Shown here piece after piece: positions 26,938 through 37,138 of a stretch of DNA of 64,000 nucleotides; position 1 is the first letter of the stretch, and each line of letters opens with the position of its first letter. The notes under the pieces are model-generated. The model worked only from the letters and a program-made list of their open reading frames with translations. It was not told the DNA's origin and made no database searches. The stretch spans positions 62,001 to 126,000 of the forward strand of contig CAXXMM010000009.1 of assembly GCA_963676385.2 (NCBI GenBank), in the 5' to 3' direction. The translations under genes and the position numbers were made by a program. The stretch comes from UBA1422 sp963676385 (lineage in GTDB: Bacteria > Bacillota > Clostridia > Peptostreptococcales > Anaerovoracaceae).

Positions 26938-28256
26938 TCTACTTTTTCTCCTTTCGCTCGAAACACAAATTTTATTGAAGTGCCCATAAAACCATAACAA
27001 TCTCTGATGCGGTTTTCCAGATATCTGGCATATGAAAAATGCATTAACTCTCTGGAATTTATTTGGAAGGAGAACAAGGGCGGTTTCACTCCAACCTGAG
27101 TTGCATAGTATATTTTAAGCCTTTTCCCTTTGTCTGAGGGAGGTGGTTTCAGCATGGTCGCATCTGCAACCAAACTGTTCAGTTGTCCGGTGGATATCCG
27201 CAAAGCTCGGTTCTCAGATACTGTCTTTACCAAATCCAACACTTTTTCCACCCGCTGATGTTCTGTGACTGAAATAAACAAGGATGGCGCATATGACATA
27301 AAGCTCAACTCTCGATCCATCACTTTTTGAAAGTCTCTCATTGTATTGGTTTCTTTTTCAATTAAGTCCCATTTGTTTACCACCACAATAATTCCTTTGC
27401 CCGCCTCATGGGCAACACCTGCAATTTTTTTATCCTGTTCAGTAATGCCCTCCTGGGCATCCACCATCAGCAAACAAACATCGCATCGTTCAATGGCGGC
27501 AATAGCCCGAATAACACTATATTTCTCAATATCCCCATACACTTTGCTTTTTCTACGAATGCCCGCAGTATCAATCAACAAAAATTTATCCTCCTCCTTT
27601 TCAAAGGGAGTATCGATGGAATCCCTGGTTGTGCCGGCAATATCTGATACAATAACTCTGTTTTCTCCCAAGATTTCATTAACAAGTGAAGATTTCCCCA
27701 CATTCGGCTTTCCTATGACTGCAATCTTAATTTGGTCTTCTTCTTCCCCTCCAAGATTTTGGGGGAATTTTTCTACCACTTCATCCAAAACATCTCCAAT
27801 GCCCAATAGATTGGTGGACGAAATGGCATAAGGTTCACCCAATCCCAATTCGTAAAAATCATAAAAATCATCAGGAAGCTTTGCTGTGTCCACTTTATTG
27901 ACCACCAAAACTACTTTTTTGCCGGTATGCCTCAACATCTGGGCCACGTCACGGTCTGAAGGTGTAATACCATCCCGACCGTCCACCATAAACATTATGA
28001 CATCTGCCAAATCCATGGCAATCTCTGCTTGAGCCCTCATTTGGGCAGGAATAATTTCCACGCTATTGGGTTCGATGCCGCCCGTGTCAATTAGCCCAAA
28101 ATGAATGCTTCGCCATTCGGCCTCTGCATAAATCCTGTCACGGGTCACGCCGGGGGTGTCTTCTACGATAGATACCCTTCGCCCAACAACCATATTAAAA
28201 AATGTTGATTTGCCAACATTAGGTCTTCCAACCACGGCAACCAGTGGTTTACTCAT
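26934..28256 (-). CDS. der: Ribosome-assembly GTPase Der (EngA)
   Basis: The 440-residue protein has two tandem G domains: GRPNVGKST with NKVD, and GKPNVGKSS with NKWD, then the KH-like C-terminal domain. It assists 50S subunit maturation. The ATG at 28256 is taken over the TTG one codon earlier; AGGAGG lies upstream. It overlaps the ftsY stop by eight bases. Confidence 0.96.
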   Translation of the reverse strand: MSKPLVAVVGRPNVGKSTFFNMVVGRRVSIVEDTPGVTRDRIYAEAEWRSIHFGLIDTGGIEPNSVEIIPAQMRAQAEIAMDLADVIMFMVDGRDGITPSDRDVAQMLRHTGKKVVLVVNKVDTAKLPDDFYDFYELGLGEPYAISSTNLLGIGDVLDEVVEKFPQNLGGEEEDQIKIAVIGKPNVGKSSLVNEILGENRVIVSDIAGTTRDSIDTPFEKEEDKFLLIDTAGIRRKSKVYGDIEKYSVIRAIAAIERCDVCLLMVDAQEGITEQDKKIAGVAHEAGKGIIVVVNKWDLIEKETNTMRDFQKVMDRELSFMSYAPSLFISVTEHQRVEKVLDLVKTVSENRALRISTGQLNSLVADATMLKPPPSDKGKRLKIYYATQVGVKPPLFSFQINSRELMHFSYARYLENRIRDCYGFMGTSIKFVFRAKGEKVE

Positions 28257-29148
28257 CAAAAATTCCTCCTATGTATTCCACCGGGTCAAACGCCACCAAA
28301 TCCTCCAGTTTTTCGCCGATGCCTACATATTTAATAGGCAAATTCAACTCGTCTGCAATGGTTATGGCAATGCCGCCTTTCGCGGTTCCGTCCAGTTTTG
28401 TCAAAACAATGCCTGACAAATCAGTAATTTCCCCAAACTCTTTTGCTTGAGAAACAGCGTTTTTGCCTGTATTGGCGTCCAACACCAAAAGGGTTTCCTT
28501 GGTGGCTTCCGGGTATTCCCGGCCAATCACCTTGTTCATTTTTTCCAATTCAGCCATCAAGTTCTTTTTCGTATGTAACCGACCAGCGGTATCGCAAATC
28601 AGCACATCCATATTCTTTGCCTTGGCAGAACCTATGGCATCAAAAATGACTGCAGAAGGATCCGACCCTTCTTTGTGGCGGATGACATTAACTCCCACCC
28701 GGTTTCCCCATATTTCCAACTGTTCCCCTGCTGCTGCACGGAAAGTATCTGCTGCGGCAATAAGCACGGTCTTTCCTTGATTTCGATACATTTGAGCCAT
28801 CTTTCCTATGGTTGTGGTTTTGCCGCTACCGTTGGTGCCAATAATGAGGATTATCAGAGGATAAACATCGGGAATTTGCTGCCTATCACCTTTATCAATC
28901 AGTTTGATCATAGAAGTTTTGAGTCGTTTGCGCACCCCTTCCCCGTTGGTGATTTGTCCCACTTTTACATCGTTTCGCAAACCTGTCATGATTTTTTCAG
29001 TGGTGTCCATTCCAATATCCGATGTAATCAGTATTTCTTCAAGTTCCTCCAGCAGATCTTCATCCACACTGGATCGAACCATCAGAACATCTCCAATTCG
29101 TTCTGACATTCTGCCAAAGATATTCTTTTTTTCTTTAAATAAAGACAT
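28249..29148 (-). CDS. ftsY: Signal recognition particle receptor FtsY
   Basis: The 299-residue protein has the helical N domain (about 1-95) and the SRP GTPase G domain: GTNGSGKTT, DTAGRLHTK, TKLDGTAKGG. The acidic A domain seen in proteobacterial FtsY is missing, as is usual in Firmicutes. It docks SRP-ribosome complexes at the membrane. It follows smc closely, the standard Firmicutes order rnc-smc-ftsY. Confidence 0.96.
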   Translation of the reverse strand: MSLFKEKKNIFGRMSERIGDVLMVRSSVDEDLLEELEEILITSDIGMDTTEKIMTGLRNDVKVGQITNGEGVRKRLKTSMIKLIDKGDRQQIPDVYPLIILIIGTNGSGKTTTIGKMAQMYRNQGKTVLIAAADTFRAAAGEQLEIWGNRVGVNVIRHKEGSDPSAVIFDAIGSAKAKNMDVLICDTAGRLHTKKNLMAELEKMNKVIGREYPEATKETLLVLDANTGKNAVSQAKEFGEITDLSGIVLTKLDGTAKGGIAITIADELNLPIKYVGIGEKLEDLVAFDPVEYIGGIFDE

Positions 29149-29163
29149 CTGTTTTCCTTTCGT

Positions 29164-32100
29164 TTATGCCAGTTCTCCCGGAGGAAAAGGATCTTCTCCC
29201 AGTTTGAGAGAGTATATTTTTGAAACCCCTCGTTCAGGCATGGTAACGCCATACATGGCATTGGCATGTTCCATTGTAGCTTTTTGGTGGGTTATCAGCG
29301 TAAATTGTATGTCGTCAAATTTCTTTAGATACTTGGCAAAAATATCTATATTGGTGTCATCCAATGCTGCCTCCACCTCGTCTAAAATACAACACGGGGT
29401 AGGTTTGGTCTTAAGAACTGCAAACATCAGGGCAATGGCTGTCATGGTCTTTTCTCCACCAGACAGTAAGTTAATGCTCCTCAGTTGTTTTCCCGGCGGC
29501 TGAGCCGTAATCTGAATCTCCGCATCCAAAGGATTCGCCTCATCGCTTAGGGTGATGGTTGCTTTCCCTCCTCCAAAAAATTCGATGAATACATCTTCAA
29601 AGTTTGCCACAATTTGATCGAAACTTTCTTTGAAACGATTACGAATAATCTTATCCATATCTTCGATAATTTTGCGAAGTTGGGTGATACTCGCTTCTAT
29701 ATCTCCTCTTTGAGAGGAAAGGAAGGTATACCGCTCGCTAACCACCTTATATTCTTTAATTGATCCAACATTTACCTCTCCCAATTCTTTTAGCCTGTTT
29801 TTGATTTCTCTGTTTTCTCGGATAGCGGCATTCATGGAGAACTCAGTCTTACGAAAATCCATGGCATGTATATACGAAAGCTCAAATTCTTCCCATAGTT
29901 TTTCTTTGAAGTTCTCCAATTGAGTCTCCTGCTTGGCCATTTTTATTTCCAGTTCATATTTCTGACTCTGAAGAGCTGTTATGGTTTCATCAAGACGATC
30001 CCGTACTCCATATAATCGATTCAGGTGATTTCCCACTTCGCTGCGTTCCGATGTCATCTCCTTGAGTTTGTCCTGCATGACTTCTTTGGCCAATTCCTTT
30101 TCTTTAACCAAATCCTCATTGCCATTAAAATGATTTAGTATGTCATTTCGCTCTTCTGTCAATCCAACCAATTCCTGCTCTTTTGACCGTTTTTCACTTT
30201 GAAGCTCTGCAATTGTCTGGTTGATGCGGTCTACAATTTCATCAATTTTAATTTTTTCATTTTCACAGGCATTCACAGCAATTCTGGCTTTGGTGATTGC
30301 TTCGCTGGCATCTGATAGCGCCCCTTTTTCATTTTCAAGCCCGCTGGTTTTCGCCTCGATTGCGGCTTCCGTTTCACCAATGTTGAGCTGTATTTTTTCC
30401 ACTTCTTCATTAAGGTGCAAAATGTTTTGCTGGGCACCGTCCATTTCCCTCTGGATATTTTCCAGTTCACGCTGCCACTTTTGCGAGGCATTCTGAAAAT
30501 CCCCCAATGAAGTTTCCATTATTTTCACTTCATTTTCAGTGGAAAACAACTGGTGTTCCGTTGCTCGGAAGGCTTCCTCCATGGTTTTCAAAGAGCGTTG
30601 ATTCTCTTCAATAAATGAAATAAGATCTTGGCGTTTTTGGCTTGCTCCTTCAATTTCAGTCATTATTTTGTTTAATGATGCCTCCAGCTTTCCAATCTCC
30701 GCCCGTCGTTCCAATAAGTTGGCCGTGTTATTTTTATACTTTCCACCGGTAATTGCACCGTTGGCATTAATAATCTCTCCTTCCAATGTAACAAACCGCA
30801 AATTTCCATCAATCTTTTTGGATAAGCTTATGGCGTGATTCATGGTGTCCATGATAACCACACGTCCCAACAGATATTGCATTACATTGGTATATTTTTC
30901 ATCATACGAAATACATTTTGATGCAATTCCCTTATATCCGGGTTCTTTGGATAGCAACTGTTCTTTTGCCCCGTATGAAGCCTTTACTGATTCCACCGGA
31001 AGAAAAGTCAGCCGGCCGGCACGGCTGTTTTTTAGTTCAAGAATCGCTTCCTTTGCTGTATGGTCACCATCGCAAATGATATGTTGCAAGGAACCGCCTA
31101 AGGCGGTTTCTAAGGCAATTTCATACCCTGAAGGTACCGTAATCAATTCAGCAACAACGCCATGAATTCCCGGAATACCGGAACGCATAATATGCTTCAC
31201 TGCACCGTTATAGCCTTCGTAATTGCTTTCCATCTCTTCAATGGTCTTTTTACGGGTGGCAATCTGACTTTTTGTTATGTTCAGTTCTTCCAACTTTCTT
31301 GACGTTTCCCGTTCTTCTCCCTGTGCCTGAGAAAACTGTTTTCTGCAAATTTCAATTTCCTCACTTAACTTTTGTCCCCCCTTTTCCAGTTGTTTCAAGG
31401 TTTGTCTGGCCAATTCCAATGCAGCCATGGTGTTTTGATTTCCCCGCTCTCCACCATCTTTTTCAGAAAGAACCTGTTGTTTCCTGTTGGCTAACGTATC
31501 TTTCAGATTCGCTAAGCTATCCCGTTGTGCTTTTTGGGAGCTCATTTCATTATGATAATCAAACATCATATTTTTTAATTGGTCAATTTCGGCAGTCTGT
31601 TCTGCTAAATCACCACTTGATACCTGAAAAGCCCGAATTTTTCCTTCCAACTCCTCAATCAGCCCGGAAAGCAATTGATCTGTCTTCTGTTTACTCTCAA
31701 TCTGCCCATCGGCATTGTTTTGCTCCCGTTCCAGTTTGTTCTCAAGGGATGCTATTTCAGTCAACAGTCTCTGATGATCCTTTTCTATGGCGGCCAACCG
31801 CTCTGATCCCACTTCACTTTTGTTCACTAAGGAATTAATCTCTTCAATGCTGTCCATCAAAGCCTCTCTGGTTTCGTTGCTCAACGCATCCAAGTCTTCA
31901 CTGCGAAGCCGCAATGCTTCCAATTCCTTATAGAGCAACGTCTTATCGTTGCCCATTTCATCCAGTTTTGTCTGTAGGGAAGTCACATCTTCTCTATATT
32001 CTACTGCCTTTTGTTCAATGGTCTCGATACTCTTCAGGGTAATATTGATTTCCAGTTCCTTGTATTTGTCTCGAAGGGCAAGGTACTCTGTTGCCTTTTC

Positions 32101-32727
32101 GCTGTCTTCCTTCAGACCGTCAATTCGCCCTTCAATTTCCCCGATAATGTCGGCAACCCGTTCCATATTGATAGAGGAAGAAGTCAACTTCTTTTCCGCA
32201 TCTTCCTTTTTCTTCCGATAGCTGACAATGCCAGCTGATTCCTCAAAGATTTCTTTGATGCTATCAGATTTATTGCTTATAATATCTCCGATATGCCCTT
32301 GCCCAATCAGCGAATATCCTTCCACCCCGATGCCCGTATCCAAAAGAAGTTCTGTGATGTCTCTCAGTCGGCACGAATTGTTGTTAATGGCATATTCGCT
32401 TTCCCCGGAACGAAAAAGTCTTCTCGTAATAGCCACTTCACTATAATCAATAGGCAGGATTCCGGTACTGTTATCAATCACCAAAGTGACCTCTGCCATG
32501 CCCCGGGATTTTCGGCTGGTCGTTCCGGCAAAAATAACATCTTCCATTTTGTCGCAGCGAAGCATCTTGGAGCTTTGTTCTCCCAAAACCCAACGAATGG
32601 CATCAGAAATATTGCTTTTGCCACTGCCATTTGGCCCTACCACACAAGTAATCCCCTTGTCAAATTCGACCACCACCGGCTCAACAAAGGATTTAAATCC
32701 ATGCATTTCTATTCTTTTGAAGTACAT
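29164..32727 (-). CDS. smc: Chromosome partition protein SMC
   Basis: The 1187-residue protein has the N-terminal Walker A (GPNGSGKSN), a long coiled coil, a hinge around 510-660 (GIPGIHGVVAEL to GAITGG), the return coiled coil, and a C-terminal head with the ABC signature LLSGGEKTM and Walker B CCILDEVEAALDD. It organises and segregates the chromosome. GGAGAGCACAAAGT precedes the ATG. It overlaps the rnc stop by 19 bases. Confidence 0.97.
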   Translation of the reverse strand: MYFKRIEMHGFKSFVEPVVVEFDKGITCVVGPNGSGKSNISDAIRWVLGEQSSKMLRCDKMEDVIFAGTTSRKSRGMAEVTLVIDNSTGILPIDYSEVAITRRLFRSGESEYAINNNSCRLRDITELLLDTGIGVEGYSLIGQGHIGDIISNKSDSIKEIFEESAGIVSYRKKKEDAEKKLTSSSINMERVADIIGEIEGRIDGLKEDSEKATEYLALRDKYKELEINITLKSIETIEQKAVEYREDVTSLQTKLDEMGNDKTLLYKELEALRLRSEDLDALSNETREALMDSIEEINSLVNKSEVGSERLAAIEKDHQRLLTEIASLENKLEREQNNADGQIESKQKTDQLLSGLIEELEGKIRAFQVSSGDLAEQTAEIDQLKNMMFDYHNEMSSQKAQRDSLANLKDTLANRKQQVLSEKDGGERGNQNTMAALELARQTLKQLEKGGQKLSEEIEICRKQFSQAQGEERETSRKLEELNITKSQIATRKKTIEEMESNYEGYNGAVKHIMRSGIPGIHGVVAELITVPSGYEIALETALGGSLQHIICDGDHTAKEAILELKNSRAGRLTFLPVESVKASYGAKEQLLSKEPGYKGIASKCISYDEKYTNVMQYLLGRVVIMDTMNHAISLSKKIDGNLRFVTLEGEIINANGAITGGKYKNNTANLLERRAEIGKLEASLNKIMTEIEGASQKRQDLISFIEENQRSLKTMEEAFRATEHQLFSTENEVKIMETSLGDFQNASQKWQRELENIQREMDGAQQNILHLNEEVEKIQLNIGETEAAIEAKTSGLENEKGALSDASEAITKARIAVNACENEKIKIDEIVDRINQTIAELQSEKRSKEQELVGLTEERNDILNHFNGNEDLVKEKELAKEVMQDKLKEMTSERSEVGNHLNRLYGVRDRLDETITALQSQKYELEIKMAKQETQLENFKEKLWEEFELSYIHAMDFRKTEFSMNAAIRENREIKNRLKELGEVNVGSIKEYKVVSERYTFLSSQRGDIEASITQLRKIIEDMDKIIRNRFKESFDQIVANFEDVFIEFFGGGKATITLSDEANPLDAEIQITAQPPGKQLRSINLLSGGEKTMTAIALMFAVLKTKPTPCCILDEVEAALDDTNIDIFAKYLKKFDDIQFTLITHQKATMEHANAMYGVTMPERGVSKIYSLKLGEDPFPPGELA

Positions 32728-33422
32728 ACTTTGTGCTCTCCTCGTTTCAAAATAGCCTGCTTCGCAGCATTCTGCTCCGCTTCTTTTTTGCTTTTCCCAG
32801 ATCCCTCTCCCATGACTGTTGCATTGACCAATAGCTGAACATGAAAGATTTTGGCATGGTCAGGGCCTTCACTTCCTGCAGAAACATAAGAGATATTGTC
32901 TCCCGCACGGCGAAGTTGTATCAACTCTTGGAATTCCGACTTATAATCGCTGTGAAGTTTTCCTTCCATGGCATCATGAATCGTGTTTTCAAAAATCATA
33001 AGAATCATGTCTTTTACAGGCTCAAACCCACCATCTAAATATACCGCTCCAATAATGGCTTCCGTCGCATCTGCCAAAATGGAATCACGTTGCCTGCCAC
33101 CACTTTGGTCTTCTCCATGCCCGAGGCACAACACCTCACCAACACCCAGTTGTCTGGCAACTCGGGCCAAAGCATTTTCACAAACAATAAGCGCCCTTAA
33201 TTTAGAAAGTTTTCCTTCTTCTCCATGGGGAATTCTACGGTACAGTGCTTCTCCTATCACTGCATCCAGTAGTGCATCTCCCAAAAACTCCAGGCGCTCA
33301 TTATCTTCTCCGGCGCTTTGACCTCTCCCCCGAAAATAGGAGCTATGGGTCAAAGATTTCTCCAGCAAAGCTATATCACGAAACATATATCCGATCTTAT
33401 TCTGAAATGTTGTCAGGTTCAC
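32709..33422 (-). CDS. rnc: Ribonuclease III
   Basis: The 237-residue enzyme carries the catalytic motif ERLEFLGDALLD, the second acidic site near ATEAIIGAVYLD, and a C-terminal double-stranded RNA-binding domain (DYKSEFQELIQ to KQAILKR). It processes rRNA and double-stranded transcripts. The start is a GTG at 33422 with AGGAG about 12 bases upstream, overlapping the plsX end by 26 bases; the ATG at 33386 has no site, so I keep the GTG. Confidence 0.94.
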   Translation of the reverse strand: MNLTTFQNKIGYMFRDIALLEKSLTHSSYFRGRGQSAGEDNERLEFLGDALLDAVIGEALYRRIPHGEEGKLSKLRALIVCENALARVARQLGVGEVLCLGHGEDQSGGRQRDSILADATEAIIGAVYLDGGFEPVKDMILMIFENTIHDAMEGKLHSDYKSEFQELIQLRRAGDNISYVSAGSEGPDHAKIFHVQLLVNATVMGEGSGKSKKEAEQNAAKQAILKRGEHKVCTSKE

Positions 33423-34432
33423 TAATGATGATCTCCTCTATCTCCAATACTGAGTTTTGAATAATTTCTACCACATCCTCATTGGCGAATGGGATTCCTT
33501 TGAGGATAGTGTTTTTCACCCCGGTGGCATTGGACGATCCGTGCATTTTTACAACTGCACCTTTTACGCCCAAAATCGGTGCCCCACCGTATTCCGAATA
33601 GTCAAATTCAGCTCTCATGGCCTTCAATTTATCCACTAAGAATACCACACCAATTTTTGCTTTGACCCCTTCAGTAAATTTTTGCTTTAGCATTTGAAAT
33701 ATATTCCAGCCCAATCCTTCGGTAAGTTTCAAAATTACATTCCCAACAAATCCATCACAAACAATTACATCGCAAGCACCTTTCGGCACATCTCTTGCCT
33801 CCACATTGCCTATAAAATTAATCCTGCTTTTGGAAAGCAGTTGGAAAGCAGCTTTCGTCAAAGTGGAACCCTTTGCTTCCTCATGGCCGATATTAACCAA
33901 ACCAACTCTTGGATTTGGCATCTTCATGACTTTTTCCATGTAAATTGAACCCATTATGCCAAATTCAAGCAAATTGTCGGCCTTGCATTCCGCATTGGCC
34001 CCGGCATCAATTAATAATGCCGCCTTATGTTTGCCAATAATAGGATAGACGCTTGCAATCGCCGGCCGGTCCAGCCCTTGAATCCTGCCTAAAATAAACA
34101 AGCCCTCCTGCCATCAACGCGCCGGTGCTGCCTGCCGAGATAAACAAGTCACCTCTTCCATCCTTCAGCATATTCAAGCCCTTTACCAGCGAAGAATCTT
34201 TTTTGCTTCGAACCGCACGCACCGGAGCTTCATCGTTTGTGATAATCTCTTCCGCATGAACCACATAAATCTTTTCCGGGTCGTATTTGTACTTTTTTAG
34301 TTCGGCATGAATTAACTCCTCCCGACCCACAATGCAAATTTCATCATCAATTTGTTTGGAGGCCTCCACCGCACCCTTCACAATTTCTAAAGGCGCAAAA
34401 TCTCCGCCCATGCCATCCAGTATGATTCTCAC
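33397..34432 (-). CDS. plsX: Phosphate acyltransferase PlsX, frame broken
   Basis: Two overlapping frames together make one PlsX. The 5' part (from a GTG at 34432 with GGAGGTG upstream) gives MRIILDGMGGDFAP to STGALMAGGL. The 3' part continues FILGRIQGLDRPA to the stop at 33397 with DAGANAECK, DGFVGNVILK and GGAPILGVKG. Reading from GGL straight into FILGR needs the loss of one base near 34099. PlsX makes acyl-phosphate from acyl-ACP for PlsY. It is normally essential, so a sequencing error is more likely than a dead gene. No acyl carrier protein gene lies between plsX and rnc, unlike many Firmicutes. Confidence 0.88.
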
Positions 34433-34433
34433 A

Positions 34434-34904
34434 TTACACCTCCATCAACATCACTTCAGGGTGACAGTCCACACCATATTGGGGGCATGTCAAACATTCA
34501 AAAAAATTTGGTGCCAAATCTTTGGGAATCGTGACAAAACCGGATTTTCGAAAAAAGCCAGGCGCTCTTGCCACTAAATATATCCGCTTTCCCTTTCTTT
34601 TCCTGACTTCATCCAGCGCCGCATCCAATAATACTTTCCCAATATTGTTTTTGCGATAGGTTTCATTCACTGCAATTCCATCAATAATATATTCTCCCTG
34701 ACGAAGCGCCAGACAAATCGCTCCTGCCAGTGTGTCTTCCCCCTTTGGTGTCACTTTCCAACACTGCACCACATCCGTTGGGATTACCTCTTCGCTATCC
34801 ACTTCAAGATAATTATCTTTAAAAAAGCCCATCAATCCCCGATACTCGTTATCTTTGGTGACAGACAGAATCAATCCCATCCTTTCCAACAAATCGTTTC
34901 TCAT
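34434..34904 (-). CDS. GNAT-family N-acetyltransferase
   Basis: The 156-residue protein has the acetyl-CoA-binding block YIIDGIAVNETYRKNNIGKV with the R/Q-x-x-G-x-G/A-like pyrophosphate loop, and a typical GNAT strand-helix end. The C terminus has the Cys-rich CLTCPQYGVDC, which may bind metal; I do not know its role. Substrate unknown. It ends one base before the plsX start and overlaps the lipid kinase stop by four bases, so all three are likely co-translated. Confidence 0.75.
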   Translation of the reverse strand: MRNDLLERMGLILSVTKDNEYRGLMGFFKDNYLEVDSEEVIPTDVVQCWKVTPKGEDTLAGAICLALRQGEYIIDGIAVNETYRKNNIGKVLLDAALDEVRKRKGKRIYLVARAPGFFRKSGFVTIPKDLAPNFFECLTCPQYGVDCHPEVMLMEV

Positions 34905-35824
34905 TTGGTTAGTTCCCCCTTGTTCATATCAGCCGTCAGAATGCTTAATCGTTTGTGTAAAATGCTAAAATCCAAAGGCAGTTTAGCCCCTGTTTCACCA
35001 TCCACATCAGTAGAGATATCCACCGGAGATTCAATTCGAAGTTCACTTGTTTGAAATGACAAAACATGTTTGTTGTACAAGTGTTTACCTTGAGCAAATT
35101 CAATGATTAACGGCAAAACATTTAAGATTGGGATTTCACGAAACAATATCACATCCATTTTACCATCATTTATTTCCGATTCAGGAGAAAGAGTCTTTAA
35201 CCCCCCCGCAGATTTGCCATTCATGACAACCATGAAGAACATCTCTTCCTCATAGGTTTCTTCCGGGGTGATCAGTTTCACCGGCAAAGGTCTTAAGTTC
35301 ACCATTTGGGATAAACTCATCAGATAGTATGAAGTAATCCCCAAAGCATTTTTCAGGTTTGGGTCTGTTTTCTGGCTGACATCCACAACGTTTCCAAGAG
35401 CAGTAACGTTAATAAAGTTTTTCCCATTACAAACCCCTACATCCGCAAAGGTGGTGTGTTTTCCCAAGGCAATATCCAACGCACCTGCTGTATCTGTTGG
35501 AATCCCAAAATAGTAGGCAAAGTCGTTAGCGGTTCCAACCGGCAAAATTCCCAGTGGCAAATGGATGTCATGCTGTATCATTGAATTGACACAAATATTA
35601 ATGGTTCCATCCCCTCCGGCAACGATAATCCGGCTATACTCTTCCTGATTCATCTCCGTTAAAGCGGTATCAATACACTTTCCTCTAGCTGCACGAACAG
35701 GAATGACCTGATATTTTTTTGTTTGTAGCCGCTCTATCACCATATCCAAATTATTTTTGAACATTCCGTTTCCAGAAAAAGGATTGTAATATAGCAATAT
35801 TTTTTTGCGCGGTTTAAGAATCAT
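34901..35824 (-). CDS. YegS/DgkB-type lipid kinase
   Basis: The 307-residue protein has the diacylglycerol kinase catalytic domain: YYNPFSGNG, the ATP loop GGDGTIN, and LPVGTANDFA. A C-terminal beta-rich domain holds the conserved acidic residues (NDGKMDV). Family members phosphorylate diacylglycerol or related lipids at the membrane. It overlaps both neighbours by four bases. The linkage to plsX fits a lipid role; the exact substrate is unproven. Confidence 0.88.
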   Translation of the reverse strand: MILKPRKKILLYYNPFSGNGMFKNNLDMVIERLQTKKYQVIPVRAARGKCIDTALTEMNQEEYSRIIVAGGDGTINICVNSMIQHDIHLPLGILPVGTANDFAYYFGIPTDTAGALDIALGKHTTFADVGVCNGKNFINVTALGNVVDVSQKTDPNLKNALGITSYYLMSLSQMVNLRPLPVKLITPEETYEEEMFFMVVMNGKSAGGLKTLSPESEINDGKMDVILFREIPILNVLPLIIEFAQGKHLYNKHVLSFQTSELRIESPVDISTDVDGETGAKLPLDFSILHKRLSILTADMNKGELTK

Positions 35825-37128
35825 TTTAGCACCTTCCTAATTTCCCCAATCATATACAGTGATCCTGTAAACAAGATGGCATCAAATTCCGAGGATCTGG
35901 ACCTTGCCAAGGCCAGTGCCTCCATTAAATCCGGAACTTCAACACATTCACATCCCCTAAGGCTTAGCCCTTTCTTCAGCTTATGAGCATCTAGTTTCCG
36001 AGGATTGTATGGTTCTGTGGCAATGAAAGAACCCGATTCGGCTGCGTAGGCAGCTAGGCAATCCAGCATGGTGTCTACCTCTTTATCTGCCAAGATGCCC
36101 ACTACGTAAAGGATTTTTTTGCCATAAAAATGTCTGTCCACAGCATGAACAAGAGCTTCAACCCCTTCTCGGTTATGGGCTCCATCCAAGATGAAACAGG
36201 GATTGCTGCCAAGGACTTCAAATCTGCCCATCATTTTGGCCTTTTTGATCCCCGCGCACAACCCTTCCAGATTTATCTTTATTATACTATTTTTGCGCAA
36301 TATTTCAATAGCTGCCAATGCAGTGACCGCATTCTTCACCTGGTGTTCTCCGGCCATGGTAATCTCAATTCCATCGTATCGTATGCCGTCTATGGAAAGA
36401 TTAAAGATGGTGCCCTCCCCAGTGACTCTTTCATTGGTTATTTTGAGTTTTGTAGAATCTTTCAATGGGCTTCCGTTTTCGTATGCAGTTCGTGCAATCA
36501 CTTTAGCCGCTTCAGCATCCTCCACGGAAACCACCACCGGAACGCCTTCCTTGATGATTCCCGCCTTTTCGGCGGCGATGGATGCAAGAGAATTGCCCAA
36601 TCTGTCCATGTGATCATGCCCTATGGAAGTGATGATGCTCACCAGCGGTTTTTTTATAATGTTGGTAGAGTCTCCCTTCCCCCCCAGTCCCACCTCAAGA
36701 ATAACAAAGTCAGGGGATTTTTCTGCATAATAAACCAAGGCAATGGCCGTTACAATTTCAAATTCTGTGGGAGACTCAAGTCCTTCTGAAACCATTTGAT
36801 CTGCTGCAACAATCACTTGATTTGTAACCTTGGCAAGGTCTTCTTGGGAAATCATCTCACCTGTCAATTCAATTCGCTCCCTGAATTCTTCAATGTATGG
36901 CGAAGTAAACATGCCAACAGAATATCCTGCATGCATGAGAATCTCATACAGATAACGGCAAACCGAACCCTTCCCATTGGTACCCGCAACATGAATGTAA
37001 CAAAGCGAATCCTGTGGATTCCCCAACTTTTCCATGAGGCAAGTCATTCGTTGTAGTCCTAATTTGCTTCCAAACCGCTGAAATCTTTCGATTCGTATGA
37101 TTGGATCTATATTTTCTTGAGAAGACAT
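35821..37128 (-). CDS. folC: Folylpolyglutamate synthase / dihydrofolate synthase
   Basis: The start at 37128 (MSSQENIDPIIR) is chosen because the family begins here; the ORF extension upstream is Lys/Trp-rich junk overlapping valS. The 435-residue Mur-ligase-fold enzyme has the P-loop HVAGTNGKGSV, SIGHDHMDRLG, and LDGAHNREG. It adds glutamates to folates. The upstream TTGGATAG site is weak. It follows valS by ten bases, a common Firmicutes pairing. Confidence 0.94.
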   Translation of the reverse strand: MSSQENIDPIIRIERFQRFGSKLGLQRMTCLMEKLGNPQDSLCYIHVAGTNGKGSVCRYLYEILMHAGYSVGMFTSPYIEEFRERIELTGEMISQEDLAKVTNQVIVAADQMVSEGLESPTEFEIVTAIALVYYAEKSPDFVILEVGLGGKGDSTNIIKKPLVSIITSIGHDHMDRLGNSLASIAAEKAGIIKEGVPVVVSVEDAEAAKVIARTAYENGSPLKDSTKLKITNERVTGEGTIFNLSIDGIRYDGIEITMAGEHQVKNAVTALAAIEILRKNSIIKINLEGLCAGIKKAKMMGRFEVLGSNPCFILDGAHNREGVEALVHAVDRHFYGKKILYVVGILADKEVDTMLDCLAAYAAESGSFIATEPYNPRKLDAHKLKKGLSLRGCECVEVPDLMEALALARSRSSEFDAILFTGSLYMIGEIRKVLK

Positions 37129-37138
37129 TATTTTATTT